From positions 18,580 to 82,579 of the forward strand of contig NZ_JADNRQ010000012.1 in NCBI RefSeq assembly GCF_015594625.1: a DNA stretch of 64,000 nucleotides, written 5' to 3'. The stretch is from Desulfallas sp. Bu1-1 (GTDB lineage: Bacteria > Bacillota > Desulfotomaculia > Desulfotomaculales > Desulfallaceae). Position numbers and translations under genes: made by a program. Each line of letters begins with the position of its first letter. Position 1 is the stretch's first letter. Under the pieces are notes generated by a model that was not told where the DNA came from, did no database searches, and saw nothing but the letters and a program-made list of their open reading frames with translations. This document shows positions 52,663 to 61,317 of this stretch, one piece after another.

Positions 52663-53940
52663 ATGCTGACTACACGGCCGCGGGGGACCGCCGACATTCT
52701 CCCGGGGCAGGTTGAAAAATGGCGATACATAGAAAATGTGGCTGCTGCGGTCAGCCGGGAATATGGTTACAGGGAAATCCGCACCCCGGTGTTTGAACAT
52801 ACCGAGCTGTTCGTGCGCGGGGTGGGTGAAGACACCGATATTGTGGAAAAGGAAATGTACACTTTTCGTGACCGGGGCGATCGCAGCATCACTCTGCGCC
52901 CCGAAGGGACGGCGCCCGTCGTGCGGGCCTACCTGGAGAATAAGCTTCATACAGGACCCCAGCCGGTGAAATTATATTATATCGGGCCGATGTTCAGGTA
53001 TGACCGTCCTCAGGCCGGCCGGTACAGGCAGTTCCACCAGTTCGGGGTTGAAGTGTTCGGTTCGCATCATCCCGCTCTGGACGCCGAGGTCATGGCCATG
53101 GCCATGGACTTTTACGGGAGGTTGGGATTAAACGATCTCGAGCTGCACGTCAACAGCGTAGGGTGTCCGAATTGCCGCCCGGTGGTGCGCCAAAAGCTGC
53201 AGGAATATTTTCGGCCCAAACTGGGTGAACTTTGCGTGAACTGCCGCAACAGGTACGAGCGCAACCCTTTACGGATCCTGGACTGCAAATCGGAGCGCTG
53301 TGCCGGGCTGGCCCGGGAGGCGCCTACCATCGCGGACTGCCTGTGCCCGGAATGCGAAAAGCATTTTCACGAGGTGCGTCAATACCTGCAGGACCTGGGC
53401 ATCTCCCACGTGGTGGATACCCGGCTGGTACGCGGGCTGGATTACTATACCCATACCGCGTTTGAAATAATGGCACCCGGTATTGGAGCCCAGAGTTCCG
53501 TGGGCGGAGGCGGTCGTTACAACGGGTTGATAGAGGCGTGCGGCGGTCCCCCCATCCCGGGCATTGGGTTTGCCCTGGGAATAGAAAGGATTATTCTGGC
53601 CCTGGAAAACCGTAATAAAGCTATTGTCATTGAGACCGGCCCCACAGTATTCGTGGTTATCGCGGGGGATGTCCCCGCCAGGGAGGGTTTTGCCTTGCTG
53701 GGCAAACTAAGGGCGGCGGGCATCGCTGCGGATATGGATTACACGGGTCGCAGCCTTAAAGCGCAGATGAAGTATGCGGGCAAGCTGGGGGTGCGGTTTA
53801 CCATCATCCTGGGCGGGGAAGAACTGCAGCGGGGCTGTGTGGTTTTGCGCGATATGAAAACGGCCAGCCAGCGTGAAATTGGTGTTTCAGAAGTTGTTCG
53901 GGAACTATCCGGGCTTTTAGAACAATGTAAAAGCGGTTAA
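52663..53940 (+). CDS. hisS: Histidine-tRNA ligase
   Basis: 425 residues, class II aminoacyl-tRNA synthetase: LRPEGTAPVVRAYLE in motif 2, RGLDYYTHTAFE and GGGGRYNGLIE for histidine recognition, and a C-terminal anticodon-binding domain. ATG 52663 follows AGGAGGAG; a longer frame upstream crosses the promoter. hisS-aspS order is conserved in Firmicutes. A cysteine pair CVNC ... CPEC (about residues 190-230) could bind a metal in the insertion domain. Confidence 0.96.
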   Translation: MLTTRPRGTADILPGQVEKWRYIENVAAAVSREYGYREIRTPVFEHTELFVRGVGEDTDIVEKEMYTFRDRGDRSITLRPEGTAPVVRAYLENKLHTGPQPVKLYYIGPMFRYDRPQAGRYRQFHQFGVEVFGSHHPALDAEVMAMAMDFYGRLGLNDLELHVNSVGCPNCRPVVRQKLQEYFRPKLGELCVNCRNRYERNPLRILDCKSERCAGLAREAPTIADCLCPECEKHFHEVRQYLQDLGISHVVDTRLVRGLDYYTHTAFEIMAPGIGAQSSVGGGGRYNGLIEACGGPPIPGIGFALGIERIILALENRNKAIVIETGPTVFVVIAGDVPAREGFALLGKLRAAGIAADMDYTGRSLKAQMKYAGKLGVRFTIILGGEELQRGCVVLRDMKTASQREIGVSEVVRELSGLLEQCKSG

Positions 53941-53970
53941 CGCCCATGCGCTGGCGCGGTAATTTTACCG

Positions 53971-53997
53971 GCGACCGACCACCGACGACCGACGACC
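53971..53997. repeat. Heptameric repeat element (GGTCGTC type), hisS-aspS gap
   Basis: On the minus strand it reads as imperfect seven-base units GGTCGTC GGTCGTC GGTGGTC GGTCGC. It shares the 13-mer CGGTGGTCGGTCG with the copy at 60820-60850. It lies directly upstream of the aspS ribosome site. Confidence 0.75.
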
Positions 53998-54018
53998 AAA
54001 ATGGGAGGTAAATAGACA

Positions 54019-55815
54019 GTGATCGAATCTATGCAAGGGATCAAACGCACCCACTACTGCGGGGAGTTATCCGCCAGAGAAAGCGGCCTGACGGTTACCC
54101 TGACGGGTTGGGTGGATACACGCCGCGACCACGGCGGTTTGATTTTTATCGACCTGCGCGACCGCACCGGTATTGTGCAAATCGTGTTCAGCCCGGAAAT
54201 TAACCGGGCATCCTTTGAAAAAGCCGAGGGAGTACGCAGCGAATACGTGCTGGCGGTTACCGGGAGGGTGTCGCCAAGGCCCGAGGGAACGGTCAATCCC
54301 AATCTCGCCACCGGGGAGATTGAAGTGCTGGTGGATGAAATGCGCATTTTAAACCGGGCCAAAACGCCTCCGTTTTATATAGAAGACGGGATAGATGTGG
54401 ACGAAAACCTGCGTTTGCGTTACCGCTATCTGGACCTGCGCCGTCCCGAAATGCAGCGCGCCATGATGTTGAGACACCGGGCGGGGAAATCGGTGCGCGA
54501 TTTCCTGGATGAACACGGTTTTTGGGAAATTGAGACCCCCATGCTTACCCGCAGCACACCCGAGGGGGCCAGGGACTACCTGGTACCCAGCCGCTTGAAC
54601 CCGGGCTGTTTTTACGCGCTGCCCCAGTCCCCGCAATTATTCAAGCAGATTTTAATGGTGGCGGGTATGGACAGGTATTACCAGATCGTCAGGTGTTTCC
54701 GGGATGAAGACCTGCGGGCCGACCGGCAGCCGGAATTTACCCAGATTGACCTTGAAATGTCCTTTGTGGATGTGGATGATGTGCTATCCCTGATGGAAGA
54801 GATGATTGCCCGGTTGTGCCGGGAAACGGTGGGCCTTGAGGTGAGTACCCCGTTCCCGCGCCTGACCTACCGCGAGGCCATGGACCGGTTCGGATCGGAC
54901 AAGCCCGATACCCGGTTTGGCATGGAACTGGTGGATATTACAGACGTGGCCGCCGGGTGCGGCTTTAAAGTATTTACCTCGGCCGTGGAAGGCGGCGGCC
55001 TGGTCAAGGGAATCAACGCCAGGGGTTGCGGGTCATTCAGCCGCAAGGATATTGACGATCTGACCAAATTTGTGTCCATCTACAAGGCGCGCGGGCTGGC
55101 CTATTTTATCGTTACCGCAGACGGGGTGAAGTCTCCCATTGCCAAGTTCTTTAACGAAAAGGAATTGCAAACCATTATGGAGCGGTTTAAGGCTGAAGAA
55201 GGAGATTTGCTGCTGTTTGTGGCGGATAATGCAAATGTCGTGGCCGCATCACTGGGTGCGCTGAGGCTGCACCTGGCGGAGCGGTTGGATTTGATCCCCC
55301 GGGACCGGTATAACTTTTTATGGGTTACGGATTTTCCCCTGCTTGATTACGACGAGGAGGAAAAACGCTGGGTGGCTATGCACCACCCGTTCACCTCACC
55401 CCGCGAAGAGGACATACCTTTGCTGAAGAGCGACCCGGGCAAGGTTCGGGCCCGGGCCTACGATATGGTCTTAAACGGCATCGAGATCGGCGGCGGCAGC
55501 ATCAGGATCCATCGCCGGGATGTTCAGGAAATGATGTTTGACGCCATTGGACTCACCCGGGAAGAGGCCGCCGAGAAATTTGGTTTTATGCTTGAGGCGT
55601 TTGAGTACGGTACCCCGCCCCATGGGGGAATTGCTTTCGGTTTTGACCGGTTGATCATGTTGTTGACCGGGAAGAAGACGATCCGCGATGTCATCGCCTT
55701 CCCCAAAACACAAAGCGCCTCCGATTTAATGACCATGGCGCCTGGTCCCGTGGATGAGCGCCAGCTCAGGGAACTACATATAAAAACAATTGTCAAGACA
55801 TCCGAAAAGAAATAG
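54019..55815 (+). CDS. aspS: Aspartate-tRNA ligase, possibly non-discriminating (Asp/Asn)
   Basis: 598 residues, the bacterial type with an OB anticodon domain, catalytic core ([35 protein letters not shown]) and the inserted GAD domain (about 285-420). His38 in TRRDHGG is the residue found in non-discriminating AspRS, where discriminating enzymes usually have Leu; this suggests that it also charges tRNA-Asn and depends on GatCAB. The GTG start has GGGAGGT upstream. Confidence 0.95.
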   Translation: MIESMQGIKRTHYCGELSARESGLTVTLTGWVDTRRDHGGLIFIDLRDRTGIVQIVFSPEINRASFEKAEGVRSEYVLAVTGRVSPRPEGTVNPNLATGEIEVLVDEMRILNRAKTPPFYIEDGIDVDENLRLRYRYLDLRRPEMQRAMMLRHRAGKSVRDFLDEHGFWEIETPMLTRSTPEGARDYLVPSRLNPGCFYALPQSPQLFKQILMVAGMDRYYQIVRCFRDEDLRADRQPEFTQIDLEMSFVDVDDVLSLMEEMIARLCRETVGLEVSTPFPRLTYREAMDRFGSDKPDTRFGMELVDITDVAAGCGFKVFTSAVEGGGLVKGINARGCGSFSRKDIDDLTKFVSIYKARGLAYFIVTADGVKSPIAKFFNEKELQTIMERFKAEEGDLLLFVADNANVVAASLGALRLHLAERLDLIPRDRYNFLWVTDFPLLDYDEEEKRWVAMHHPFTSPREEDIPLLKSDPGKVRARAYDMVLNGIEIGGGSIRIHRRDVQEMMFDAIGLTREEAAEKFGFMLEAFEYGTPPHGGIAFGFDRLIMLLTGKKTIRDVIAFPKTQSASDLMTMAPGPVDERQLRELHIKTIVKTSEKK

Positions 55816-55882
55816 ATTTTTGCATAAATACGCATATTGACAGAAAAAATATAAATAACCAATCGCTCGCTTGTTTCCCACT

Positions 55883-55911
55883 TGCTATAAAAGTCGAATA
55901 TATGGTAATAT
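55883..55911 (+). promoter_or_regulatory. Promoter of 6S RNA
   Basis: TTGCTA, 18-base spacer, TAATAT, with the expected start near 55918-55925 just before the 6S sequence. Confidence 0.55.
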
Positions 55912-55924
55912 AAATTAAAATTAA

Positions 55925-56123
55925 GGAATACACCCTGCGGTGTTCGTGGTCGCCTTGAAGTTTTGAGCCAACACCAATTGATAGGGAGCCCGGGCTCTGG
56001 GTGTGGAATGTAGGCCTCCAGCCTTTGGAGGAAACAAGAAGCATTCAGGAGGGCACCCACCTGTTTGAGAACAGGTTCAAGAAAACTTTAAGGACATTAC
56101 ACGGCACCAGTGGGGTTTCACGA
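55925..56123 (+). ncRNA. ssrS: 6S RNA (SsrS)
   Basis: About 200 bases beginning with CCCTGCGGTGTTCGTGG and ending with GGCACCAGTGGGG, which can pair to close the long hairpin; the central part (GAGCCCGGGCTC ... GAGGAAACAAGAAGCATT ... AGGGCACCCACCTGTTTGAGAACAGGTTCAAG) fits the Gram-positive 6S consensus. It sits between aspS and tcdA, exactly where Bacillus bsrA lies. 6S RNA mimics an open promoter and sequesters housekeeping RNA polymerase in stationary phase. Ends are estimated from pairing. Confidence 0.88.
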
Positions 56124-56135
56124 ATCAGAATTGTG

Positions 56136-56184
56136 GTTTCCAGTAAGGCGACACATCCTAAAAGTTGCCACTGGAAACTTTTCT
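56136..56184 (+). terminator. Terminator of 6S RNA
   Basis: GTTTCCAGT pairs with ACTGGAAAC (plus an inner GGC/GCC), followed by TTTTCTATT. Confidence 0.75.
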
Positions 56185-56212
56185 ATTATAGGCAGTGCGG
56201 GAGTGCGGGAAA

Positions 56213-56944
56213 ATGTCCCATATTTTTGCCAGAACGGAACTGTTGGTTGGGCGGGAGGGCCTGGAAAAACTATCGGCTTGCAATGTGGCTGTTTTCGGTC
56301 TTGGGGGTGTGGGATCATTTGCGGCGGAAGCTCTGGCTCGAGCCGGGGTGGGTTCCCTGTTCCTGGTCGATCACGACACGGTTGATATATCCAATATCAA
56401 TCGACAATTGCATGCCATGACCAGCACGGTGGGGGAGCCGAAAACAGAGTTGATGAAGGCTCGCCTGCGGGACATAAATCCCGGGGTGGCGGTGGAAACC
56501 AGGCAACAAAAATTTACCCCCGGGCTTGCTTCGGAAATGCTGGACGGGCGAAGCATCGACTTTGTGGTGGACGCCATCGACGACGTTGAAAATAAAACTT
56601 TCTTGATTGTGGCGTGCGTGAAACGCAAATTGCCGGTGATTTCCGCCATGGGGGCGGGAAACAAGTTGGACCCCACTTCATTCAAGGTGGATAGTATCTG
56701 GAGAACATCGGTATGCCCGCTGGCCCGGGTGATGCGAAAAAAGTTGAGGGCCGCCGGAATTAATGAAGATGTTCCCGTTGTTTATTCCACGGCTCCACCC
56801 ATTGAGCCCGTCGCGGTAAAAAACGGTCCCGGGGGGCGCATCCCCCCGGGCAGCATCTCGTTTGTGCCGCCGGTGGCCGGGTTGATTATGGCCGGGTTTG
56901 TTGTAACCAAACTGCTCGGCCTGAATGGTTTTTCCGCCAAGTGA
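56213..56944 (+). CDS. tcdA: tRNA threonylcarbamoyladenosine dehydratase (ThiF/E1-like)
   Basis: About 243 residues of the E1-like ThiF fold: GLGGVGSFAAEALARAG nucleotide-binding loop, VDHDTVDISNINRQ, and a DAIDDVENK segment. TcdA cyclises t6A to ct6A at position 37 of ANN-decoding tRNAs. The ATG at 56213 gives MSHIFARTELL, the family start; an in-frame GTG at 56195 is less likely. The position after 6S RNA is conserved with Bacillus yrvM. Confidence 0.92.
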   Translation: MSHIFARTELLVGREGLEKLSACNVAVFGLGGVGSFAAEALARAGVGSLFLVDHDTVDISNINRQLHAMTSTVGEPKTELMKARLRDINPGVAVETRQQKFTPGLASEMLDGRSIDFVVDAIDDVENKTFLIVACVKRKLPVISAMGAGNKLDPTSFKVDSIWRTSVCPLARVMRKKLRAAGINEDVPVVYSTAPPIEPVAVKNGPGGRIPPGSISFVPPVAGLIMAGFVVTKLLGLNGFSAK

Positions 56945-56945
56945 A

Positions 56946-56975
56946 TTGACATTTTCTTACCAGGAATATTATAAT
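56946..56975 (+). promoter_or_regulatory. Sigma-A promoter of the trxA leader
   Basis: TTGACA, 18-base spacer, TATAAT, just after the tcdA stop. It starts a leader of about 300 bases before trxA. Confidence 0.75.
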
Positions 56976-56982
56976 TTACGTG

Positions 56983-57281
56983 ATGTGCTGAAAATGAGAA
57001 CAAATGTGATGAATACCTGAAGTTGATCAAGACATATAATAAGATTTGGGTGCATAAGTTAAATGCAGCGCTATTAAGCTTATCATTTAAACCGTTTTTA
57101 ATATGGTTTGTTTAGTGTCGTTGCCGCCTTTAACTTTGCTAAAGCTACGCGCTTAAATCCCCCGGCACCGTAAAAAATAGCTAGAAGTTGGGGGAACTAA
57201 AAATGTTTTACGGTACCGGTCATGGTAACGGGCGGGTAGAATGCAAGATTAGAATATAAAAACTTGAAAGGAGAGAGCTAA
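56983..57281 (+). other. Long untranslated leader before trxA, structured but unassigned
   Basis: The gap between tcdA and trxA has its own strong promoter and no ORF. Its 3' half contains ACCGTAAAA with a complementary TTTTACGGT (about 57166 and 57206) and CCCCC with GGGGG inside it, so a stable hairpin of about 60 bases can form. I compared it by eye with common riboswitch motifs (TPP, SAM, FMN, cobalamin, M-box, c-di-GMP, T-box) and found no match. Confidence 0.5.
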
Positions 57282-57614
57282 GTGGCCAGCGACAATATCA
57301 GCATTCTGGGAGAAGCTAATTTTAAGGAGTTTATCGATAATGCAACTACACCGGTACTGGTGGACTTTTGGGCGGAATGGTGCGGCCCGTGTAAAATGAT
57401 CGCCCCGGTGATTGAGGAAGTGGCTGAAGAGTACAAAGGCAAGGTTCAGATCGCCAAGGTGAACGTTGACGAAAATAAGTCCATACCGGCAGGGTACAGC
57501 GTTGTCAGTATTCCGACCCTGATTGTGTTTAAGGGCGGCAAAGAGGTGGAGCGGGTCGTTGGTTTCAGAACCAAAAAAGAACTGCAGGCGCTGTTGAACA
57601 AACACATTGCCTGA
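57282..57614 (+). CDS. trxA: Thioredoxin
   Basis: 110 residues with the WCGPC redox motif (about residues 34-38), cis-proline in the SIPTL segment and the usual length of TrxA. It reduces protein disulfides in the cytoplasm. The GTG start has AAGGAGAGA upstream. Expression probably comes from the promoter at 56946. It is not part of the Bacillus version of this gene neighbourhood and has been inserted between tcdA and rarA. Confidence 0.95.
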   Translation: MASDNISILGEANFKEFIDNATTPVLVDFWAEWCGPCKMIAPVIEEVAEEYKGKVQIAKVNVDENKSIPAGYSVVSIPTLIVFKGGKEVERVVGFRTKKELQALLNKHIA

Positions 57615-57632
57615 AAAACAATACCCATTACC

Positions 57633-57668
57633 GGCCAGGAACGAAATGTTCCTGGCCTTTAATAATTA
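57633..57668 (+). terminator. Rho-independent terminator of trxA
   Basis: GGCCAGGAAC-GAAAT-GTTCCTGGCC, a perfect 10-bp stem, followed by TTTAATAATT, immediately before rarA. Confidence 0.85.
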
Positions 57669-57677
57669 CATGGGCTG

Positions 57678-59018
57678 GTGAGAACCGTGGAAGATTTGTT
57701 TCAACAGGCCGCCCGTCAAAAAATGATCCTTGCGGCGCCGCTGGCCGTGCGCATGCGGCCCCGCACGCTGGAAGAATTTGAAGAGCAAGTGGCCCTGGTG
57801 GGACCGGGCCGGCCCTTGAGGCAGTTAATTAAAAACGATGCTCTACAATCGGTGATTTTTTTCGGGCCGCCCGGCACCGGCAAGACCACCCTGGCCCAAA
57901 TTATCGCCGGTATGACCAGTGCTCACTTTGAAAAAATTAACGCCGTGATGTCCGGGGTGGCGGATATTCGCAGGGTTATTGATCAGGCCCGGGACCGCCT
58001 GGCAATGTACGGGAAACGTACCATCCTGTTTATCGATGAAATTCACCGTTTTAATAAAGCGCAGCAGGACGCTCTTTTGCCTTTTGTAGAGGACGGCACG
58101 GTGATCCTGATCGGTTCCACAACGGAAAACCCCATGTTTTCGGTTAATCGTCCCCTGCTTTCCCGCTCGCTGCTTTACCGCCTGGAACCCCTTTCCAGGC
58201 AGGCGTTGAAAAGGATACTGCGCCGGGCGCTGGCGGACGATGAGCGCGGTTTGGGCGGGTTATCAGTTGATTTGCAGGATGACGCCCTGGACATGATTGT
58301 TGATTTTGCCAACGGCGACGCCCGGGCGGCGCTCAATGTGCTTGAAATGGCCACATACACCACGCCGCCCGGTGAACAGGGGCGGCGCAGGATCACCCCG
58401 GAGGTGGTCAAGGGAGTTTGCCAGAACAGGGTGATTCAGTTTGACCGGGAGGACGAGCATTATGATGTGATCTCGGCCTTTATTAAAAGCATGCGGGGAT
58501 CGGACCCGCAGGCCACGCTGTACTGGTTGGCGCGCCTGTTGCATGCTGGCGACGACCCGGCTTTCATTGCCCGCCGGATCATGATCCACGCGGCGGAGGA
58601 TGTCGGGCTGGCCGACCCGCAGGCGCTGGTGGTGGCCGCCGCGGCGGCCCAGGCGGTGGAGCGGGTTGGCATGCCGGAAGCCAGAATTATTCTGGCCGAG
58701 GCCGCGCTGTACATTGCCATGGCCCCCAAGAGCAACGCCGCTTACCTGGGGATAGAGTCCGCCCTCGCGGCGGTGCGCCGTGAGAGGGCCGAGGCGGTGC
58801 CCCTGCACCTGCGGGATAACAGTTACAGCGGTGCAAAATCATTGGGGCATGGAAAGGGCTACCTGTACCCGCATAATTTCAGCGGGCACTGGGTCAAACA
58901 GCAATATTTGCCGGACAACCTCAAGGACCGCGTGTTTTACCGGCCTTCGGAACAGGAACGGGAGCAGGCGCTCTGGCAGAGGTTGGAGATCTTGAAAAAG
59001 GATCAAAATAAACCATAG
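57678..59018 (+). CDS. rarA: Replication-associated recombination protein A (AAA ATPase)
   Basis: 446 residues of the RarA/MgsA clade: Walker [10 protein letters not shown], Walker [10 protein letters not shown], sensor segment [12 protein letters not shown], and the C-terminal MgsA domain ([33 protein letters not shown]). It acts at stalled replication forks together with SSB. A GTG at 57678 or 57687 can serve as start; neither has a strong ribosome site. The gene lies where yrvN is in Bacillus. Confidence 0.94.
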   Translation: MRTVEDLFQQAARQKMILAAPLAVRMRPRTLEEFEEQVALVGPGRPLRQLIKNDALQSVIFFGPPGTGKTTLAQIIAGMTSAHFEKINAVMSGVADIRRVIDQARDRLAMYGKRTILFIDEIHRFNKAQQDALLPFVEDGTVILIGSTTENPMFSVNRPLLSRSLLYRLEPLSRQALKRILRRALADDERGLGGLSVDLQDDALDMIVDFANGDARAALNVLEMATYTTPPGEQGRRRITPEVVKGVCQNRVIQFDREDEHYDVISAFIKSMRGSDPQATLYWLARLLHAGDDPAFIARRIMIHAAEDVGLADPQALVVAAAAAQAVERVGMPEARIILAEAALYIAMAPKSNAAYLGIESALAAVRRERAEAVPLHLRDNSYSGAKSLGHGKGYLYPHNFSGHWVKQQYLPDNLKDRVFYRPSEQEREQALWQRLEILKKDQNKP

Positions 59019-59039
59019 CAAAAAACTCGGGTATACTAA

Positions 59040-59068
59040 TTGACAAAAACCGATCGGAATGCTAAGAT
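59040..59068 (+). promoter_or_regulatory. Sigma-A promoter of the iscR-nifS genes
   Basis: TTGACA, 17-base spacer, TAAGAT. An AACTCGG/CCGAGTT pair flanks the promoter (about 59024 and 59085), which could be part of an Rrf2-type operator. Confidence 0.75.
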
Positions 59069-59121
59069 ATCTTTGAAACAATTCCGAGTTAAACAGTTTG
59101 ATTTAAAAAGGGGGTGGGACG

Positions 59122-59592
59122 GTGCGCCTGTCCACTCGAGGGCATTATGGGTTAAAGGCCATGTTTGACCTGGCCCAGCATTATGGATCTGAACCCATCC
59201 CGCTGAAAACGGTGGCTGAGCGGCAAAACATATCGGACAACTACCTGGAGCAATTAATCGCCATTTTACGCAAAGCCGGCCTGGTAAAAAGCGTGCGCGG
59301 AGCCCAGGGCGGTTATATCCTGGCCCGGGATCCGGGCAGCATAACAGTGGGTGATATTATAAGAGCCATGGAGGGACCCATCGCGCCGGTTGAATGTGTC
59401 AGCGAGGTTGAACCGACGGAATGCGACCAGGCCGGTTCCTGTATTACCCGGACTGTTTGGGCCCGGGTGCGGGATAGACTGGCCGAGGTGATGGATTCCA
59501 TCAGCCTGGCCGATATGCTGCGCGATGCCGAAAATTTATCGGAACATAAGGCCCAAGAATACAAGCAAAATGCCCCAGAAGGAGGATCTTGA
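59122..59592 (+). CDS. Rrf2-family regulator, IscR-like with three cysteines
   Basis: 156 residues: an N-terminal winged helix (STRGHYGLKAMFDLA; TVAERQNISDNYLEQLI) and a C-terminal part with three cysteines spaced C-x8-C-x5-C (ECVSEVEPTECDQAGSC). The spacing resembles the Fe-S ligands of IscR, suggesting it senses Fe-S status, unlike CymR of Bacillus, which lacks such ligands and binds CysK. The GTG start has GGGGTGGG upstream. nifS and iscU follow, fitting an autoregulated Fe-S operon. Confidence 0.9.
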   Translation: MRLSTRGHYGLKAMFDLAQHYGSEPIPLKTVAERQNISDNYLEQLIAILRKAGLVKSVRGAQGGYILARDPGSITVGDIIRAMEGPIAPVECVSEVEPTECDQAGSCITRTVWARVRDRLAEVMDSISLADMLRDAENLSEHKAQEYKQNAPEGGS

Positions 59593-59595
59593 ACT

Positions 59596-60819
59596 GTGCG
59601 CAGAGTCTACTTCGACCACAGTGCGACAACGCCGGTTCGCCCGGAAGTTGCCGAAGAGATGCAAAAATACCTGACCGAAAACTTTGGCAATCCCACCAGC
59701 CTGCATTATTTCGGGCGCCAGGTGCGCAAGGCGGTGGAAGAGGCCAGGGAAAAAGTAGCCGCTTCCATTGGAGCCAAACCCGATGAGATCGTATTTAACA
59801 GTGGCGGCACCGAGTCCGATAACATGGCTATTCACGGGGTGGCCATGGTTAATAAAAACCGCGGCAACCATATCATCACTTCCGCGGTGGAGCATCATGC
59901 CGTTTTAAATACCGTGAAAGCGCTCGGCAAGCAAGGGTTTACCATTACCATCCTGCCGGTGGATAAATACGGCATGGTGAGCGTGGATGATCTTGCCAAC
60001 GCCATTACCGATAAAACCATCTTAATCAGCATCATGCACGCCAATAACGAGGTGGGCACCATTCAGCCCATCAAGGAGCTGGCTGCCCTGGCCCGGGAAA
60101 AAGGAATTATTTTCCATACCGACGCGGTCCAGAGCATGGGTAAAATTCCGGTCAATGTGGACGACCTGGGCGTGGATTTGCTTACCATCAGCGGCCACAA
60201 AATTTACGGGCCCAAGGGAGTGGGCGCCCTTTACATCCGTAAAGGCACTCGCTGGAGACAAACCCTTTTCCACGGGGGAGCGCAGGAAAGGCTGCGCCGG
60301 GCCGGTACCGAGAACGTCCCCGGCATCATCGGGCTGGGCCGGGCCTGCGAGCTTGCCGTGGAGAACCTGGAAAAAGAATCGGCTTACCTGACCCGGTTGC
60401 GGGATAAACTGATCAAGTCTGTTTTGGACAATATTCCGCATACCAGGCTGACCGGTCATCCCACCATGCGTTTGCCCAACCATGCCAGTTTCTGCTTTGA
60501 GTTCATCGAGGGTGAATCGATGCTGCTGAGCCTGGATATGAAGGGCATCGCGGCTTCCAGCGGATCGGCCTGTACATCGGGGTCGCTGGAACCGTCGCAT
60601 GTGCTGCTGTCCATGGGTATCCCCCACGAACTGGCGCATGGTTCCATTCGCATTACCCTGGGCCGGGATAACACCGAGGAAGATATCGATTACTTCATGG
60701 AAGTTATGCCCCCCATCGTGGAAAGGCTCAGAGCCATGTCGCCGCTGGACCAGGAAAATGAATTTGTGGCGGAAAGCAGCTGTGCGGCCTGCAAGGTCAG
60801 CAGTTCGTGCCATAGGTAA
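59596..60819 (+). CDS. nifS: Cysteine desulfurase (NifS/IscS type)
   Basis: 407 residues of class V aminotransferase fold: the pyridoxal-phosphate lysine in SGHKIYGPKG, HTDAVQ, and the catalytic cysteine in SSGSACTSGSLEPSHVL, a longer loop typical of group I desulfurases. The C-terminal tail ESSCAACKVSSSCHR adds three cysteines. It mobilises sulfur for Fe-S clusters (iscU) and tRNA thiolation (mnmA). It starts 3 bases after the regulator gene with GGAGGATC upstream. Confidence 0.95.
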   Translation: MRRVYFDHSATTPVRPEVAEEMQKYLTENFGNPTSLHYFGRQVRKAVEEAREKVAASIGAKPDEIVFNSGGTESDNMAIHGVAMVNKNRGNHIITSAVEHHAVLNTVKALGKQGFTITILPVDKYGMVSVDDLANAITDKTILISIMHANNEVGTIQPIKELAALAREKGIIFHTDAVQSMGKIPVNVDDLGVDLLTISGHKIYGPKGVGALYIRKGTRWRQTLFHGGAQERLRRAGTENVPGIIGLGRACELAVENLEKESAYLTRLRDKLIKSVLDNIPHTRLTGHPTMRLPNHASFCFEFIEGESMLLSLDMKGIAASSGSACTSGSLEPSHVLLSMGIPHELAHGSIRITLGRDNTEEDIDYFMEVMPPIVERLRAMSPLDQENEFVAESSCAACKVSSSCHR

Positions 60820-60850
60820 TGGTCGCCGGTGGTCGGTCGTCAGTCGCCGG
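60820..60850. repeat. Heptameric repeat element (GGTCGTC type), nifS-iscU gap
   Basis: Imperfect seven-base units GGTCGCC, GGTGGTC, GGTCGTC, AGTCGCC start at the nifS stop codon. It shares a 13-mer with the aspS-upstream copy, but in the opposite orientation. Confidence 0.75.
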
Positions 60851-60937
60851 AGCGTGTTAGCAAAACTAATTAGAACCGGATAATTGTGAATAGCGGCTCT
60901 ACCTTATGCAAAAAATATTTCGGGGAGGATGCGGGGT

Positions 60938-61306
60938 ATGTATACCGAAAAGGTTATGGATCATTTTGAAAATCCACGTAACGTGGGGGAAATTCCCGAC
61001 GCCGACGGGGTGGGACAGGTGGGCAACCCCACTTGCGGGGACATTATGAAAATATACTTAAAAATTAAAGACGGTATTATTGAAGATATCAAGTTTAAAA
61101 CTTTTGGTTGCGGCGCAGCCATAGCGACCAGCAGCATGGTTACCGAAATGGCCAAGGGCAAGACCATCGAAGAAGCCCTGCAGTTGAGCAATAAAGCGGT
61201 GGCCGAGGCCCTGGGCGGCCTCCCTCCCAAAAAAATGCATTGTTCCAACCTGGCTGCGGATGCCCTGCACGCGGCCATTAAGGACTACCAGAGCAAACAA
61301 AAGTAA
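60938..61306 (+). CDS. iscU: Iron-sulfur cluster assembly scaffold protein (IscU/NifU N-terminal type)
   Basis: 122 residues of the IscU fold with the three ligand cysteines in GNPTCGD, FGCGAAIA and MHCSNLA. It receives sulfur from the preceding desulfurase and assembles clusters. ATG 60938 follows GGGGAGGAT by about 9 bases; an in-frame ATG at 60929 overlaps that site. The 118-base gap to nifS carries the heptamer repeat. Confidence 0.94.
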   Translation: MYTEKVMDHFENPRNVGEIPDADGVGQVGNPTCGDIMKIYLKIKDGIIEDIKFKTFGCGAAIATSSMVTEMAKGKTIEEALQLSNKAVAEALGGLPPKKMHCSNLAADALHAAIKDYQSKQK

Positions 61307-61317
61307 TTACGGGTGAT

